Origin: Asparagopsis taxiformis
Lineage: Eukaryota > Rhodophyta > Florideophyceae > Bonnemaisoniales > Bonnemaisoniaceae
Assembly (NCBI GenBank): GCA_030407315.1
Contig: JALQPE010002013.1
Coordinates: 1-64,000, forward strand
DNA length: 64,000 nucleotides
Direction: 5' to 3'
Both the position numbers and the translations under genes were made by a program. This document shows, one piece after another, positions 43,959 through 52,671 of this stretch. Under the pieces are notes generated by a model. The model did no database searches. It was given only the letters and a program-made list of their open reading frames with translations, and was not told the DNA's origin. Numbering within the stretch: the stretch's first letter is position 1; every line of letters begins with the position of its first letter.

Positions 43959-46900
43959 GTCTATCACGAAGCCATCTTGTGTTCATCATTTCATCTCACT
44001 GGGTCTGATGTACCGGATTCATCTGCTCCAGATATCAATTTCATTGGTCCGCTCCTAGACGATGGAGCGCCGTACAGTGGTATTGGTCACGATGAATTCA
44101 TGAAGATACAACCTCTTATTCTCCCTGAGTGGGATGGCACGATCGATCCGTTACCTGATTCTATTCGTAGCCGCCCATATTGGCAATATGGTTCTGGTCT
44201 CCACTCTAGCGATACACGAAAGATCATTGGTTCTATAATGCTATCTGCTACCTCCTCTAATGGTAGGCCTATACAAATCAAACATCTAATCATAGATGGA
44301 TCGTCACAATGGATCATTGGCCGGAATGTTACAAGCCGTTGCAATATACAACACATGGGTGATAACAGGCTACAGATACCTGTCACAAAGTCTGATGAGT
44401 TTGACTACATACCCCTCGTTGATCATGATCTACACTGCTTTATTCCTTATGATATATTCTTGAAAAAGAGCCATCGATCAAACCCCATCACGAACAGTAC
44501 ATTGTTCTGTGCTACTGCTCAGTTCCCCAGAAATCATAGATCATCACACATTTCGGATTGGCCGCAGAGGAAAGCTATCATTGACAAAGTACACACCCAC
44601 GTCTGTGGACACTCAAACTACACAGATATCAAGATGCTACTTGAACGCAATCAACTATGGAATAATGATGTACACAAGTACTTATCAAGATTGCTGGAAA
44701 CATGTCCAAGCTGTACAAAGACTGCTACACCGAAAGCAGCTCGCAAGGTTTCTCTAAGCTCAATGTCACGTGAGTTTAATAATGTGGTGTGCATCGATCA
44801 TATGTTTCTAGATGAGCATATTGTACTCCATGTAATGGACTCTATGTCTAGATACTCGACTGGTACTGTAGTACCAGATACCTCTATGGACAATGCTATT
44901 ATTTCATTCGATTCCAGCTGGGTGACTAGCTTCTGGACCCCTTCCAAGGTTGTATTCGACCCGGCGTTTAAAAATGAAAAGTTTCAATCCTATCTTCGGT
45001 CAAATGGAATAGATATTGGTCCGCTACCGCCGAGGCGCCACAACAAGAATGTGTTAGAATCCAAGCATCGTATAATACGTGACATCTATCTCCGCCTGAA
45101 GAATGATAATCCTGCTGCCCCTCCTCCACTCATTATACACCAGGCGCTGAGAATCTCAAATGACCTTTATGGAAATCAGCTGACATCAGCACATGAGTTA
45201 GCAAAAGGCTATACACGTCCAGTTGTTCCCGGATGTGCGCCGATCGCGATATCTAAAGAAATTTTAGATGCTCAGCATCTGATACATGCTAAACGCAAAC
45301 TATCACTCATCTTACGTTCTAAGTCAACTACGGATGAACCTCTAGCTGTTGGGGATTTGGTTGAAGTTTACATCAAGGCTTCTAATGCAAAACGCGGAGT
45401 GTGGTCAGCACCCAAACCTATCTTAGGTTATGATCATTCTAATCGCACCATTAGGGTTCCAGGAAAGAACGGTCGTACAATTAATGCGTCAATTGAAGAT
45501 GTTAGACCTGCGATTCAGGATAATATACTGGCGTGTGCTGTACAAGAATCCCTTGATACTCTGGACAGATCTCTAGAAGACTCAATTGACATTGCCTTCC
45601 CCAGCCACAAAAGTGTCAGCATACCTATCGCTAAAGACGGTATCGACGCTAACTTCAAATTGGATACAGGCAGTACCTCAAAGAGTGCCTCAATGTCCTC
45701 CTGTAATCCAATTGGACTATCCAAAAATGATATATCAGGAGCCGATGTTACCCCCGATGATACTAATAAGCTGCAAACTGACTATATTGCACCTAGTACT
45801 GGAGACTCTATAGAAGTTTATTGGCCCCTTGATGATAAGTACTATCCAGGTACTGTAGAAGAACATTTCGCTATTGATGATACATTTAAGATCAAGTATG
45901 ATGATGGACAAGATGAGACTCTCCATTTACAGGACGAGAAATGGAGATACATGAAGGACTCCGATACAGCAATTCACACAAATGAGGTTCAATTGTCTCC
46001 GGGACAAGACCTATCAAGCACTGAGAAAGAAGCTACAGCTCTATACTACGATCAATTCCAGTCTAAAGAATTTCTCATTGGCCATGCTCAAGGACTTCCA
46101 TCATTCGTTACCCAAAATGCTTACGCAAAAGAAGAGAATTCATTCAAGAAAACTGTTGAGGAAGTGCACGTCTCGAAGCTTCCTAAAAATGCAAATGTTA
46201 TTTCTAGTCACGTTCTATACAAAGTCAAGAAAACAGATGATGGTTCACTCATGGTGAAAGCTCGCATTGCACCACATGGAAACAAAGACAGTGACAAAGA
46301 TACATTGAAGAAAGATTCTTCCACTTGTCCTCCGGTCGGAACAAGGATGTTACTGTCTATGTGCAGTATTTTTAAATGGTCTCTCGTTAAGATTGATGTG
46401 AAATCAGCTTTCTTACAAACTGGACATGCCAATAGAGATGTTTATGTTGTGCCTCCGCGTGAATGCTCTAAGCGATCATTTTATTGGTTGCTGCTGACTG
46501 CTTCATATGGATTGGTTAATGCAAATGCCAAGTGGCAGGAGCACAGTGATACCTTCTTCAATGAACTCGGTTTCTATCAGTTACCATATATACCGCAACT
46601 GTTTTATCTATCACAGAACAACTCATTACTTTTATTGGCCGTGAAGGTTGTGGATGACATTCTAGTTGCTGGACCTCTTGAGGATTTGCGTTTGTTCGTT
46701 GGTAAGATGTCTAAGACCTACGAGCTTGGTACTATCGTATACGGTCCCAGACAGTTTGGATTCTATGGATTATCAATTGTACAAAATGATGACTTCACCA
46801 TCTCGATCAATGGTGATGAGAAGCTCAGTATGATTCAACCATACCCAATTGATCGCACTCGGCGCAAGCAACAAGATCAAGCTCTGAATGCTGTTGAGCT

Positions 46901-47642
46901 TTCATGCTTTCGCTCTATCAATGGTTCGATTGGTTGGTTGGGCACTACAGCTAGCCCTTTCTGCTCTCTTGCGTCTAGTATGCTACAACAGCGTGGTATC
47001 AAAGCCACCGTGAGCGATATTGTCTCTCAGATTAATACTCTCCACAACCTTAAGAAGCTCGGAACTGCATTGCATTACAAGCACCCTATTGATTCAAGAA
47101 ACTACAGTTTGTCTATTCTTGTCTTCTCTGATGCCAGCCGACCAAGTGAAACAGGTCAGCTTGGCTTTATTGCTGGACTACTCATCGGAGACTTTGCATC
47201 AGGTTCTATATTCCATACTCTGAAATGGAGCTCCTCTAGGTCAAAAAGACCTGTCAAATCTATAGGCGCAGCAGAGACACTAGCTGCTGGTATTGCGATA
47301 GACGAAGGAAAGATGCTTTCGAAGGCGTTTGAGGTACTACTGGACATCAAAATTGACCTTATTGTTTGTGTTGACTCTAAAGATCTATTCGACACACTAT
47401 CTACTTGTCACAACGCTACTGACAAGAGTATTAGAGCTGATGTCGCTGTAATTCGATACGAGTTTGAAACTCGTAATGTCAACCGCATGATATGGATTCC
47501 GGGCAGCAATAACCTCAGTGATCCACTCACCAAGACAGACAGTCCTCTGACGCAGCCTCTCCAGCTCCTACTCCATTCCGGGGAGCTACCATTCGACTTC
47601 TGTAAGAAGTCCATCCGAGCGTCAGATCAGTTTCTTGGATAG
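43959..47642 (+). CDS. Copia-1 pol: protease-integrase-Tudor-like-RT-RNase H
   Basis: One intact 1,221-aa frame bounded upstream by TAA 43956-43958; no ATG at its start (first codon used 43977, TTG), so the 5' end is missing, spliced or shifted. Domains by residue: retropepsin-like ~100-125 (IIDGSSQWIIGRNVTSRCNI); integrase zinc motif H-x3-H...CPSC ~205-255; integrase acids in VCIDHMFL (~278), VVFDPAFKNEKF (~328) and NVLESKHRII (~362); a ~50-aa Tudor/Agenet-like insert at ~610-660 (IEVYWPLDDKYYPGTVEEH; IKYDDGQDETL); RT LVKIDVKSAFLQTG (~802) and VVDDILVAG (~891); RNase H LVFSDASR (~1048) to IPGSNNLSDPLTK (~1180). No gag and no LTR were found. The long clean frame suggests recent activity or selection. 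The insert is the unusual part. Confidence 0.85.
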   Translation, partial: VYHEAILCSSFHLTGSDVPDSSAPDINFIGPLLDDGAPYSGIGHDEFMKIQPLILPEWDGTIDPLPDSIRSRPYWQYGSGLHSSDTRKIIGSIMLSATSSNGRPIQIKHLIIDGSSQWIIGRNVTSRCNIQHMGDNRLQIPVTKSDEFDYIPLVDHDLHCFIPYDIFLKKSHRSNPITNSTLFCATAQFPRNHRSSHISDWPQRKAIIDKVHTHVCGHSNYTDIKMLLERNQLWNNDVHKYLSRLLETCPSCTKTATPKAARKVSLSSMSREFNNVVCIDHMFLDEHIVLHVMDSMSRYSTGTVVPDTSMDNAIISFDSSWVTSFWTPSKVVFDPAFKNEKFQSYLRSNGIDIGPLPPRRHNKNVLESKHRIIRDIYLRLKNDNPAAPPPLIIHQALRISNDLYGNQLTSAHELAKGYTRPVVPGCAPIAISKEILDAQHLIHAKRKLSLILRSKSTTDEPLAVGDLVEVYIKASNAKRGVWSAPKPILGYDHSNRTIRVPGKNGRTINASIEDVRPAIQDNILACAVQESLDTLDRSLEDSIDIAFPSHKSVSIPIAKDGIDANFKLDTGSTSKSASMSSCNPIGLSKNDISGADVTPDDTNKLQTDYIAPSTGDSIEVYWPLDDKYYPGTVEEHFAIDDTFKIKYDDGQDETLHLQDEKWRYMKDSDTAIHTNEVQLSPGQDLSSTEKEATALYYDQFQSKEFLIGHAQGLPSFVTQNAYAKEENSFKKTVEEVHVSKLPKNANVISSHVLYKVKKTDDGSLMVKARIAPHGNKDSDKDTLKKDSSTCPPVGTRMLLSMCSIFKWSLVKIDVKSAFLQTGHANRDVYVVPPRECSKRSFYWLLLTASYGLVNANAKWQEHSDTFFNELGFYQLPYIPQLFYLSQNNSLLLLAVKVVDDILVAGPLEDLRLFVGKMSKTYELGTIVYGPRQFGFYGLSIVQNDDFTISINGDEKLSMIQPYPIDRTRRKQQDQALNAVELSCFRSINGSIGWLGTTASPFCSLASSMLQQRGIKATVSDIVSQINTLHNLKKLGTALHYKHPIDSRNYSLSILVFSDASRPSETGQLGFIAGLLIGDFASGSIFHTLKWSSSRSKRPVKSIGAAETLAAGIAIDEGKMLSKAFEVLLDIKIDLIVCVDSKDLFDTLSTCHNATDKSIRADVAVIRYEFETRNVNRMIWIPGSNNLSDPLTKTDSPLTQPLQLLLHSGELPFDFCKKSIRASDQFLG

Positions 47643-48033
47643 ATTCTCCAAGGAACAAAATTGGGTGAATATGTGACAAATAATTCTCTAACACTTTAAT
47701 TAATTTAATTACATTCACAGTAGACTCAAGCGTGAACATATACATGGCCGACGACGCGCCATCAAGTAAACGTCCGGTAGGACGAATCTCTTTCTCAACA
47801 GGTTATCGGCCCAGACGCTACAATTTGCGCTTGATCTCAAGCCCACCCTTCCGCGCCCTCCGTTTCAGCAACGAAATCAGCTTGACTTTCACACCCCGCC
47901 TGCACCCCCGACGTGCCCACTCCGGCGACATTCACAACACGCCTGCACCCCTGACGTGCCCACTCCGGCGACATCCACACCCAGCCTGCACCTCCGACGT
48001 GCCCACTCCGGCGACACCACCTACTCATCCATA

Positions 48034-48770
48034 ATGGATAACAATCCCGCCCAGCCTGCCGTCCCTGCCCATACTTCGCCCCCTTCCATATCCCCTCTTC
48101 ACTCAGTTGAAATCCCAACTTTGACCACAGTCAATTTCATTGCATGGCGTATGAGCGTTGAGCATGTCGCCCGCACCCAGGACCTCATGCATTACCTTTA
48201 CCAACCTATACCGCATTCCGAGTCGCAACAAGAAATTGATGCACACCTCATCCGTCATGCTCAAGCACAAGTTCTTATCATACCTTCTCTCTCAACGGAG
48301 ATATTGTCCTACTTCACGGACATAGAGCTACAGGGTCCCCTACACGTTTGTACGACAAGATCCGTCTCAAGCTCACCTCCCCCAACCCAGCCCATACCCC
48401 AAGTCAGCTGCGTCGCAAAGCGCATCAAATCAAGTGGCAGCCTGGCACTACAGCAGTCGAATATGTTCAACAGCATACTGAACTGCGCCAACTCATGGTT
48501 AGGTCAAACTATCCAGATATATCAGATGAACAAACTACAATTCGCTTCATCCTGGAAGGGCTTGAACATGACCCTTCTTGGATCGTCTTCTTACAGACCA
48601 TCTCTATGCACAATGATCTCAACCCTAAACATCTACTTTCCTTGGATCAAGTAATTACTATGATCATCAAACAGGCTGACATTGCCCAACAAGCCTCGCC
48701 CGCTTCCCATACCTCTCCGGCGCCACGAATTTTCACAAACCCCCCACCGCTCCCGCCGCTCCCCCGCTAG
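48034..48770 (+). pseudogene. Copia-2 gag, frame-shifted near 48345
   Basis: The ATG at 48034 starts MDNNPAQPAVPAHTSPPSI and continues to the Copia gag region VNFIAWRMSVEHVARTQDL. Near 48345 coding passes to the next frame (RLYDKIRLKLTSPNPAHTPS; YVQQHTELRQLMVRSNYPD; FILEGLEHDPSW), typical of the UBN2-type gag, ending PPLPPLPR at 48770. The zinc knuckle is in the following pol frame. The internal shift probably inactivates gag; the gag-to-pol shift may be natural. Confidence 0.75.
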
Positions 48771-51700
48771 TCAGCGACACCCAGCCGAACAACGCTACAC
48801 ACAAAAATTCCGGCCGGACAATAACATACTACCACCGAAAAACTACAGAGGTCCCTGGTGCAAATTCCATGGCAGCCCACACCACACCACGGAAAACTGC
48901 AGAGCCAGACAGTTCTTTCTTAGCCGCCACGAAAGGAAAGAGAAGCCTCACAAACCCGTTCGTGCTCTTGCAGTTACTACAGACCCATATCAACAACATT
49001 TCAGCGAAGAGTTTGAAAACGACTCGTCTGACAGTGTAAGTGCCCATGAGCCTCAAACCTTCATACTAGACTCCGGCGCTAACCCCACTCACCTAACTCG
49101 GGCCCTCCCAGGAATGACAAAGCACAAATCCAAGACCGTCACTGCAGACGGACATGCGTCTCGAACAACCCATCGTGACACAGTCACCCTATCTTTGTCC
49201 GACAAAAGCACCTTAACCCAGCATACTGCTGTTGTTGCACCTTCATTAAGCACAAACCTACTTTCCGTAGGACAGCTTACTAAAACGCATGACGTCATCT
49301 TCACAAATGACCGTGCTTACATCACTTCACCCTCTGCTCCTCCCCCACCTGAGTCCATACTGGCCACAGTTCCAAAAACCTCCAAAGGCCTCTACCAGAC
49401 CACTCCTCATTCACTTTCCTGCACTACTCACACTTCCGCCAGCAATGCTGCTCGCTCCTTCCCCATCAAGGATAAGCGTACTAAAAATCCCAAACGTGGC
49501 AAGAGCAACCTACCCACTCCGAACCCACCTCGACTGCCAAGAGCACCCCTCTGTAAACCACCACCATTCCGTCACAGCAATATCCACAAAAAACTGCGTA
49601 AAGCGAAGCAGAAGCGACGCCTGGCGAGACGTAGTCACCCCCCTCCGAAAATTCGAGTCCCACTTCCGTCAACCCTCCGTGACTATTATCATTGGCACAT
49701 CAAGCTAAACCACATTCACCCGGCCAAACTTCATCATATGGCGAAACATAAATTAGTCAACGATCTGCCCCACACCCTTCTCCGCACACCTCCGAAGTTT
49801 ACATGTTCGGGTTGCGCGATGGGAAAAATGCCTGCTGCCCCCTTCCATCGCCACCCGCGCACCGACCCCATCGGCTCTCACCTACACATTGATATATGTG
49901 GCCCCATGCCTATCCCCTCTCTCTCTAATAACCTCCATTTCATAACCTTCCTTGACCAGGGGAGCCGATACCTTCGTATAGTATGTGCTCCGACAAAATC
50001 AGAAGCGGCCAGAAACATTCAACCTCACATCGACCATGTCCATCGCACTACCCCCCATCGCATATCTCAGCTTACATCCGACAATGCCCGTGAGTTCTAT
50101 ACTCACGTCCTCAATAGGTTCTACTCAGATAACCACATTTCTACAAACCCTACGATTCCCCATACCCCGCAGGAAAATTCGCTGGCAGAACGAATCAATC
50201 GCATCATAATGAATACTGCACGAACGACCCTGCTGTCCTCCGGCCTCCCCCTCGAGCTCTGGGACTATGCAGCGTTAGCTGCAGCTGACGCATACAACCA
50301 CACCCCTCATAGCGCAACAGCACAGCTTCCTGCTGCACTATGGTTCGACTGCAAACCTGAGATCCACACCATCCTTCCATTTGGTACGACTGGATACGTA
50401 TACGACCCTGCGCCGCGAAATAAGCTCCAGCCACGAGCTGCCCTCCACCATTACATTGGTCGTTCCGATTACTATCACTACTTCATATACAATCCATCGA
50501 CACAGAAAGTAACCCGATGCCGAATCGCTGATTTCCATCCCTATAATCCTGCAACTGACCCTGTCAGCACCATTCATACTGCTAACTTCAGTACCCTTCC
50601 CGATACCAACAGCATCATCCCCCCTCGGCCATATACAGAGCCCAAATCACTCAAGGCAGCTCGAGAAGCCCCGGATGCCACTGAATGGCAACTTGCATGG
50701 GACAAGGAATTGGACACTCTGGAACAGCGTGGTACATTGACCTTCATCCCCAAATCCCAGCTTCCCCCAGGAAACCAGCTGCTCCCATTCACCACCGTGC
50801 TAAAATTAAAACGCGACGAAAATGGCACCCCGATCTCCCGAAAAGTCCGCTGTACAGTACGCGGAGACCGGCAGGTAGCCGGTCTACATTTCGATCCAAC
50901 AGACCTCTCCAGCCCAGTGGCGAATCGCGATACTATCCGTGCGTCTCTCGTCTTTGCAGCAGCACACAATTACACTGTGTTACATTGGGATTTAGAATCC
51001 GCCTTTCTGCACGAAAAATTTACCGAAGACCGCAACATATACCTCCACCAACCACCCCGTTTCGACGGCTCACTCAAGTATCCAAATCATGTAGCACATC
51101 TGACGGAAAACATGTACGGGTGCAAACAAGCCTGTAAGATTTTCACACAAGGCCTAGCTGACTTCCTCCATTCTATCAACTTCCAACGACTGAACTCAGA
51201 TCCATGCTCATTCATTACCCACTCGGAAGACGATAAGTCCCAATTCGTTCTCCTCGTCATAACAGTCGATGACTTCTTGGTTATCACTAACCACATACCC
51301 CTAGCTAACAATATCCGCGACCGACTCTCTGAAAAATACAAAGTCAAAGACTTAGGCCAAGTTCAGCACATAATTGGTTGGAAAGTTGAGCGTGACGACA
51401 GTGGAATCACTATTTCACAGCCTGGCTACATAGCTTCCCTCCTCGAACGATTCAGAATGTGCGACTCAAAGACCTTCACTTCTCCTATCGCATCAGAACT
51501 CCTTTCCCCAAACCAGTCTTCTGCCAAACCGCTCGACACATCACGCCACGACTACAAAGCCCTAATTGGGTCACTACGATACCTGGCCGATTCAACTCGA
51601 CCAGACATTGCGTTCATTGTCGGATATCTAGGTCTATCTGCCCATAAACCAACGACTCACGACTGGCAGGCAGGCCTACGTGTTCTGCGCTACCTAAAGG

Positions 51701-52230
51701 GCACTCTTACCACTGGTATATACTATAGCAGCCTCTTGACCTCCACTCTATCTGCGTATTCCGACTCTGACTTCGCAGCATGCCCCTCTACTCGTCGCTC
51801 CACCACTGGTTCCGTCATTTTCTACAACGGCTCGCCGGTGGCCTGGCAATCTAAACGACAGCGGCACGTATCATCTTCTACGTTTGCAGCCGAATACACT
51901 GCTGCCTTTCACACAACACAGCTAATTCAAAAAATCGTAGGCTTCTTAGCCTCCCTCCCGGGCCATGACAACACACCTGTCGACCTTTTCATCAACAACA
52001 CAGCAGCTATCACATCTGCAACGGCCAAACACCCCACGCCTAGATCGCGCCATGTCGATGTTAAATATCACTGGCTCCGGGAGCAGGTTCAGAACGGCCT
52101 CATATCACCAACACACATATCCACAACACAAAACCCCGCTGACCTACTCACGAAGTCACTCAAACCTGCCCAGTTCACACACAAACTCCCATTACTTCGC
52201 CTCGCAGCACACACGGTGCGCGGCGACTGA
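48682..52230 (+). CDS. Copia-2 pol: zinc knuckle-protease-integrase-RT-RNase H
   Basis: A 1,182-aa frame that overlaps the gag end by ~90 nt in another frame (first codon TTG, so likely reached by frameshifting). Domains by residue: knuckle-like WCKFHGSPHHTTENC ~59-73; protease FILDSGANPTHLT ~128; integrase zinc motif H-x3-H...CSGC ~340-380; acids in HIDICGP ~403, SDNAREF ~466 and AERINRI ~502; RT LHWDLESAFLHEKF ~768 and TVDDFLVI ~861; RNase H AYSDSDFAACPSTRRSTTG ~1025; C-terminal NPADLLTKSLKPAQF ~1151. No internal stop. The stop TGA (52228-52230) is the first three bases of the LTR-start copy in the 3' hairpin, so pol ends inside that structure (VRGD). Confidence 0.9.
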   Translation: MPNKPRPLPIPLRRHEFSQTPHRSRRSPASQRHPAEQRYTQKFRPDNNILPPKNYRGPWCKFHGSPHHTTENCRARQFFLSRHERKEKPHKPVRALAVTTDPYQQHFSEEFENDSSDSVSAHEPQTFILDSGANPTHLTRALPGMTKHKSKTVTADGHASRTTHRDTVTLSLSDKSTLTQHTAVVAPSLSTNLLSVGQLTKTHDVIFTNDRAYITSPSAPPPPESILATVPKTSKGLYQTTPHSLSCTTHTSASNAARSFPIKDKRTKNPKRGKSNLPTPNPPRLPRAPLCKPPPFRHSNIHKKLRKAKQKRRLARRSHPPPKIRVPLPSTLRDYYHWHIKLNHIHPAKLHHMAKHKLVNDLPHTLLRTPPKFTCSGCAMGKMPAAPFHRHPRTDPIGSHLHIDICGPMPIPSLSNNLHFITFLDQGSRYLRIVCAPTKSEAARNIQPHIDHVHRTTPHRISQLTSDNAREFYTHVLNRFYSDNHISTNPTIPHTPQENSLAERINRIIMNTARTTLLSSGLPLELWDYAALAAADAYNHTPHSATAQLPAALWFDCKPEIHTILPFGTTGYVYDPAPRNKLQPRAALHHYIGRSDYYHYFIYNPSTQKVTRCRIADFHPYNPATDPVSTIHTANFSTLPDTNSIIPPRPYTEPKSLKAAREAPDATEWQLAWDKELDTLEQRGTLTFIPKSQLPPGNQLLPFTTVLKLKRDENGTPISRKVRCTVRGDRQVAGLHFDPTDLSSPVANRDTIRASLVFAAAHNYTVLHWDLESAFLHEKFTEDRNIYLHQPPRFDGSLKYPNHVAHLTENMYGCKQACKIFTQGLADFLHSINFQRLNSDPCSFITHSEDDKSQFVLLVITVDDFLVITNHIPLANNIRDRLSEKYKVKDLGQVQHIIGWKVERDDSGITISQPGYIASLLERFRMCDSKTFTSPIASELLSPNQSSAKPLDTSRHDYKALIGSLRYLADSTRPDIAFIVGYLGLSAHKPTTHDWQAGLRVLRYLKGTLTTGIYYSSLLTSTLSAYSDSDFAACPSTRRSTTGSVIFYNGSPVAWQSKRQRHVSSSTFAAEYTAAFHTTQLIQKIVGFLASLPGHDNTPVDLFINNTAAITSATAKHPTPRSRHVDVKYHWLREQVQNGLISPTHISTTQNPADLLTKSLKPAQFTHKLPLLRLAAHTVRGD

Positions 52231-52260
52231 CAAATAATTCTCATATTCTCTACGCACCGT
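52213..52260 (+). other. 3' hairpin holding a copy of the LTR start (Copia-2)
   Basis: ACGGTGCG (52213-52220) pairs with CGCACCGT (52253-52260). The loop is 32 nt and begins CGGCGAC, then TGACAAATAATTCTC (52228-52242), identical to the first 15 bases of the LTR that starts 49 bp later at 52277. Copia-3 has the same 32-nt loop and CGGCGAC lead with a stem that differs by a compensated pair (G-C versus T-A, here written GTGC/GCAC against GCGC/GCGC). Confidence 0.75.
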
Positions 52261-52397
52261 ATCTACTGCTACCACCTGACAAATAATTCTCTAATACTTT
52301 AATTAATTTAATTACATTCACAGTAGACTCAAGCGTGAACATATACATGGCTGACGACGCGCCATCAAGTAAACGTCCGATAAGACGAATCTCTTTC

Positions 52398-52655
52398 TGT
52401 TGGATAAATACCTTTATCCTCGTATAACCACTAAGTCACACCGGACATGTGGTTCATTGGTTTTACAGGTTATGGGCCCAGGCACTCCACTGGCACACTT
52501 CACACCATCCCGGGTTCAACTCCCGACGACTACACACAACTTCCCTCCTGTCCGGGCCAAAATAGGCAGGTCTAAATACCGTGAGTGTTGGATAAATACC
52601 TTTATCCTCGTATAACCACTAAGTCACACCGGACATGTGGTTCATTGGTTTTACA
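52398..52655 (+). mobile_element. TRIM-2: 258-bp miniature LTR retrotransposon nested in the Copia-2 3' LTR
   Basis: Two identical 70-bp LTRs (52398-52467 and 52586-52655; TGTTGGAT...TTTTACA). The 5-bp duplication CTTTC is at 52393-52397 and 52656-52660. The primer-binding site GGTTATGGGCCC (52468-52479) touches the first LTR. The 118-bp interior is non-coding and carries a T-arm-like hairpin, CGGG-TTCAACT-CCCG (52511-52525). Removing the element and one CTTTC restores the Copia-2 LTR end exactly. Its LTR sequence is unrelated to TRIM-1's, so it is a second family. Identical LTRs mean recent movement. Confidence 0.95.
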
Positions 52656-52671
52656 CTTTCTCAACAATATG

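Larger units (their letters stand above)
47674..52666 (+). mobile_element. Copia-2: near-complete LTR retrotransposon
   Basis: The 5' LTR is 47674-47800 (127 bp, TGACAAAT...CTCAACA). The 3' LTR is 52277-52397 plus 52661-52666, interrupted by TRIM-2. The target duplication ATATG is at 47669-47673 and 52667-52671. The primer-binding site GGTTATCGGCCC (47801-47812) touches the 5' LTR. The LTRs differ at four of 127 sites, all transitions (C/T or G/A), so it is older than Copia-3. It inserted 31 bp behind the stop codon of Copia-1. Gag and pol are in three frames. Confidence 0.95.
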
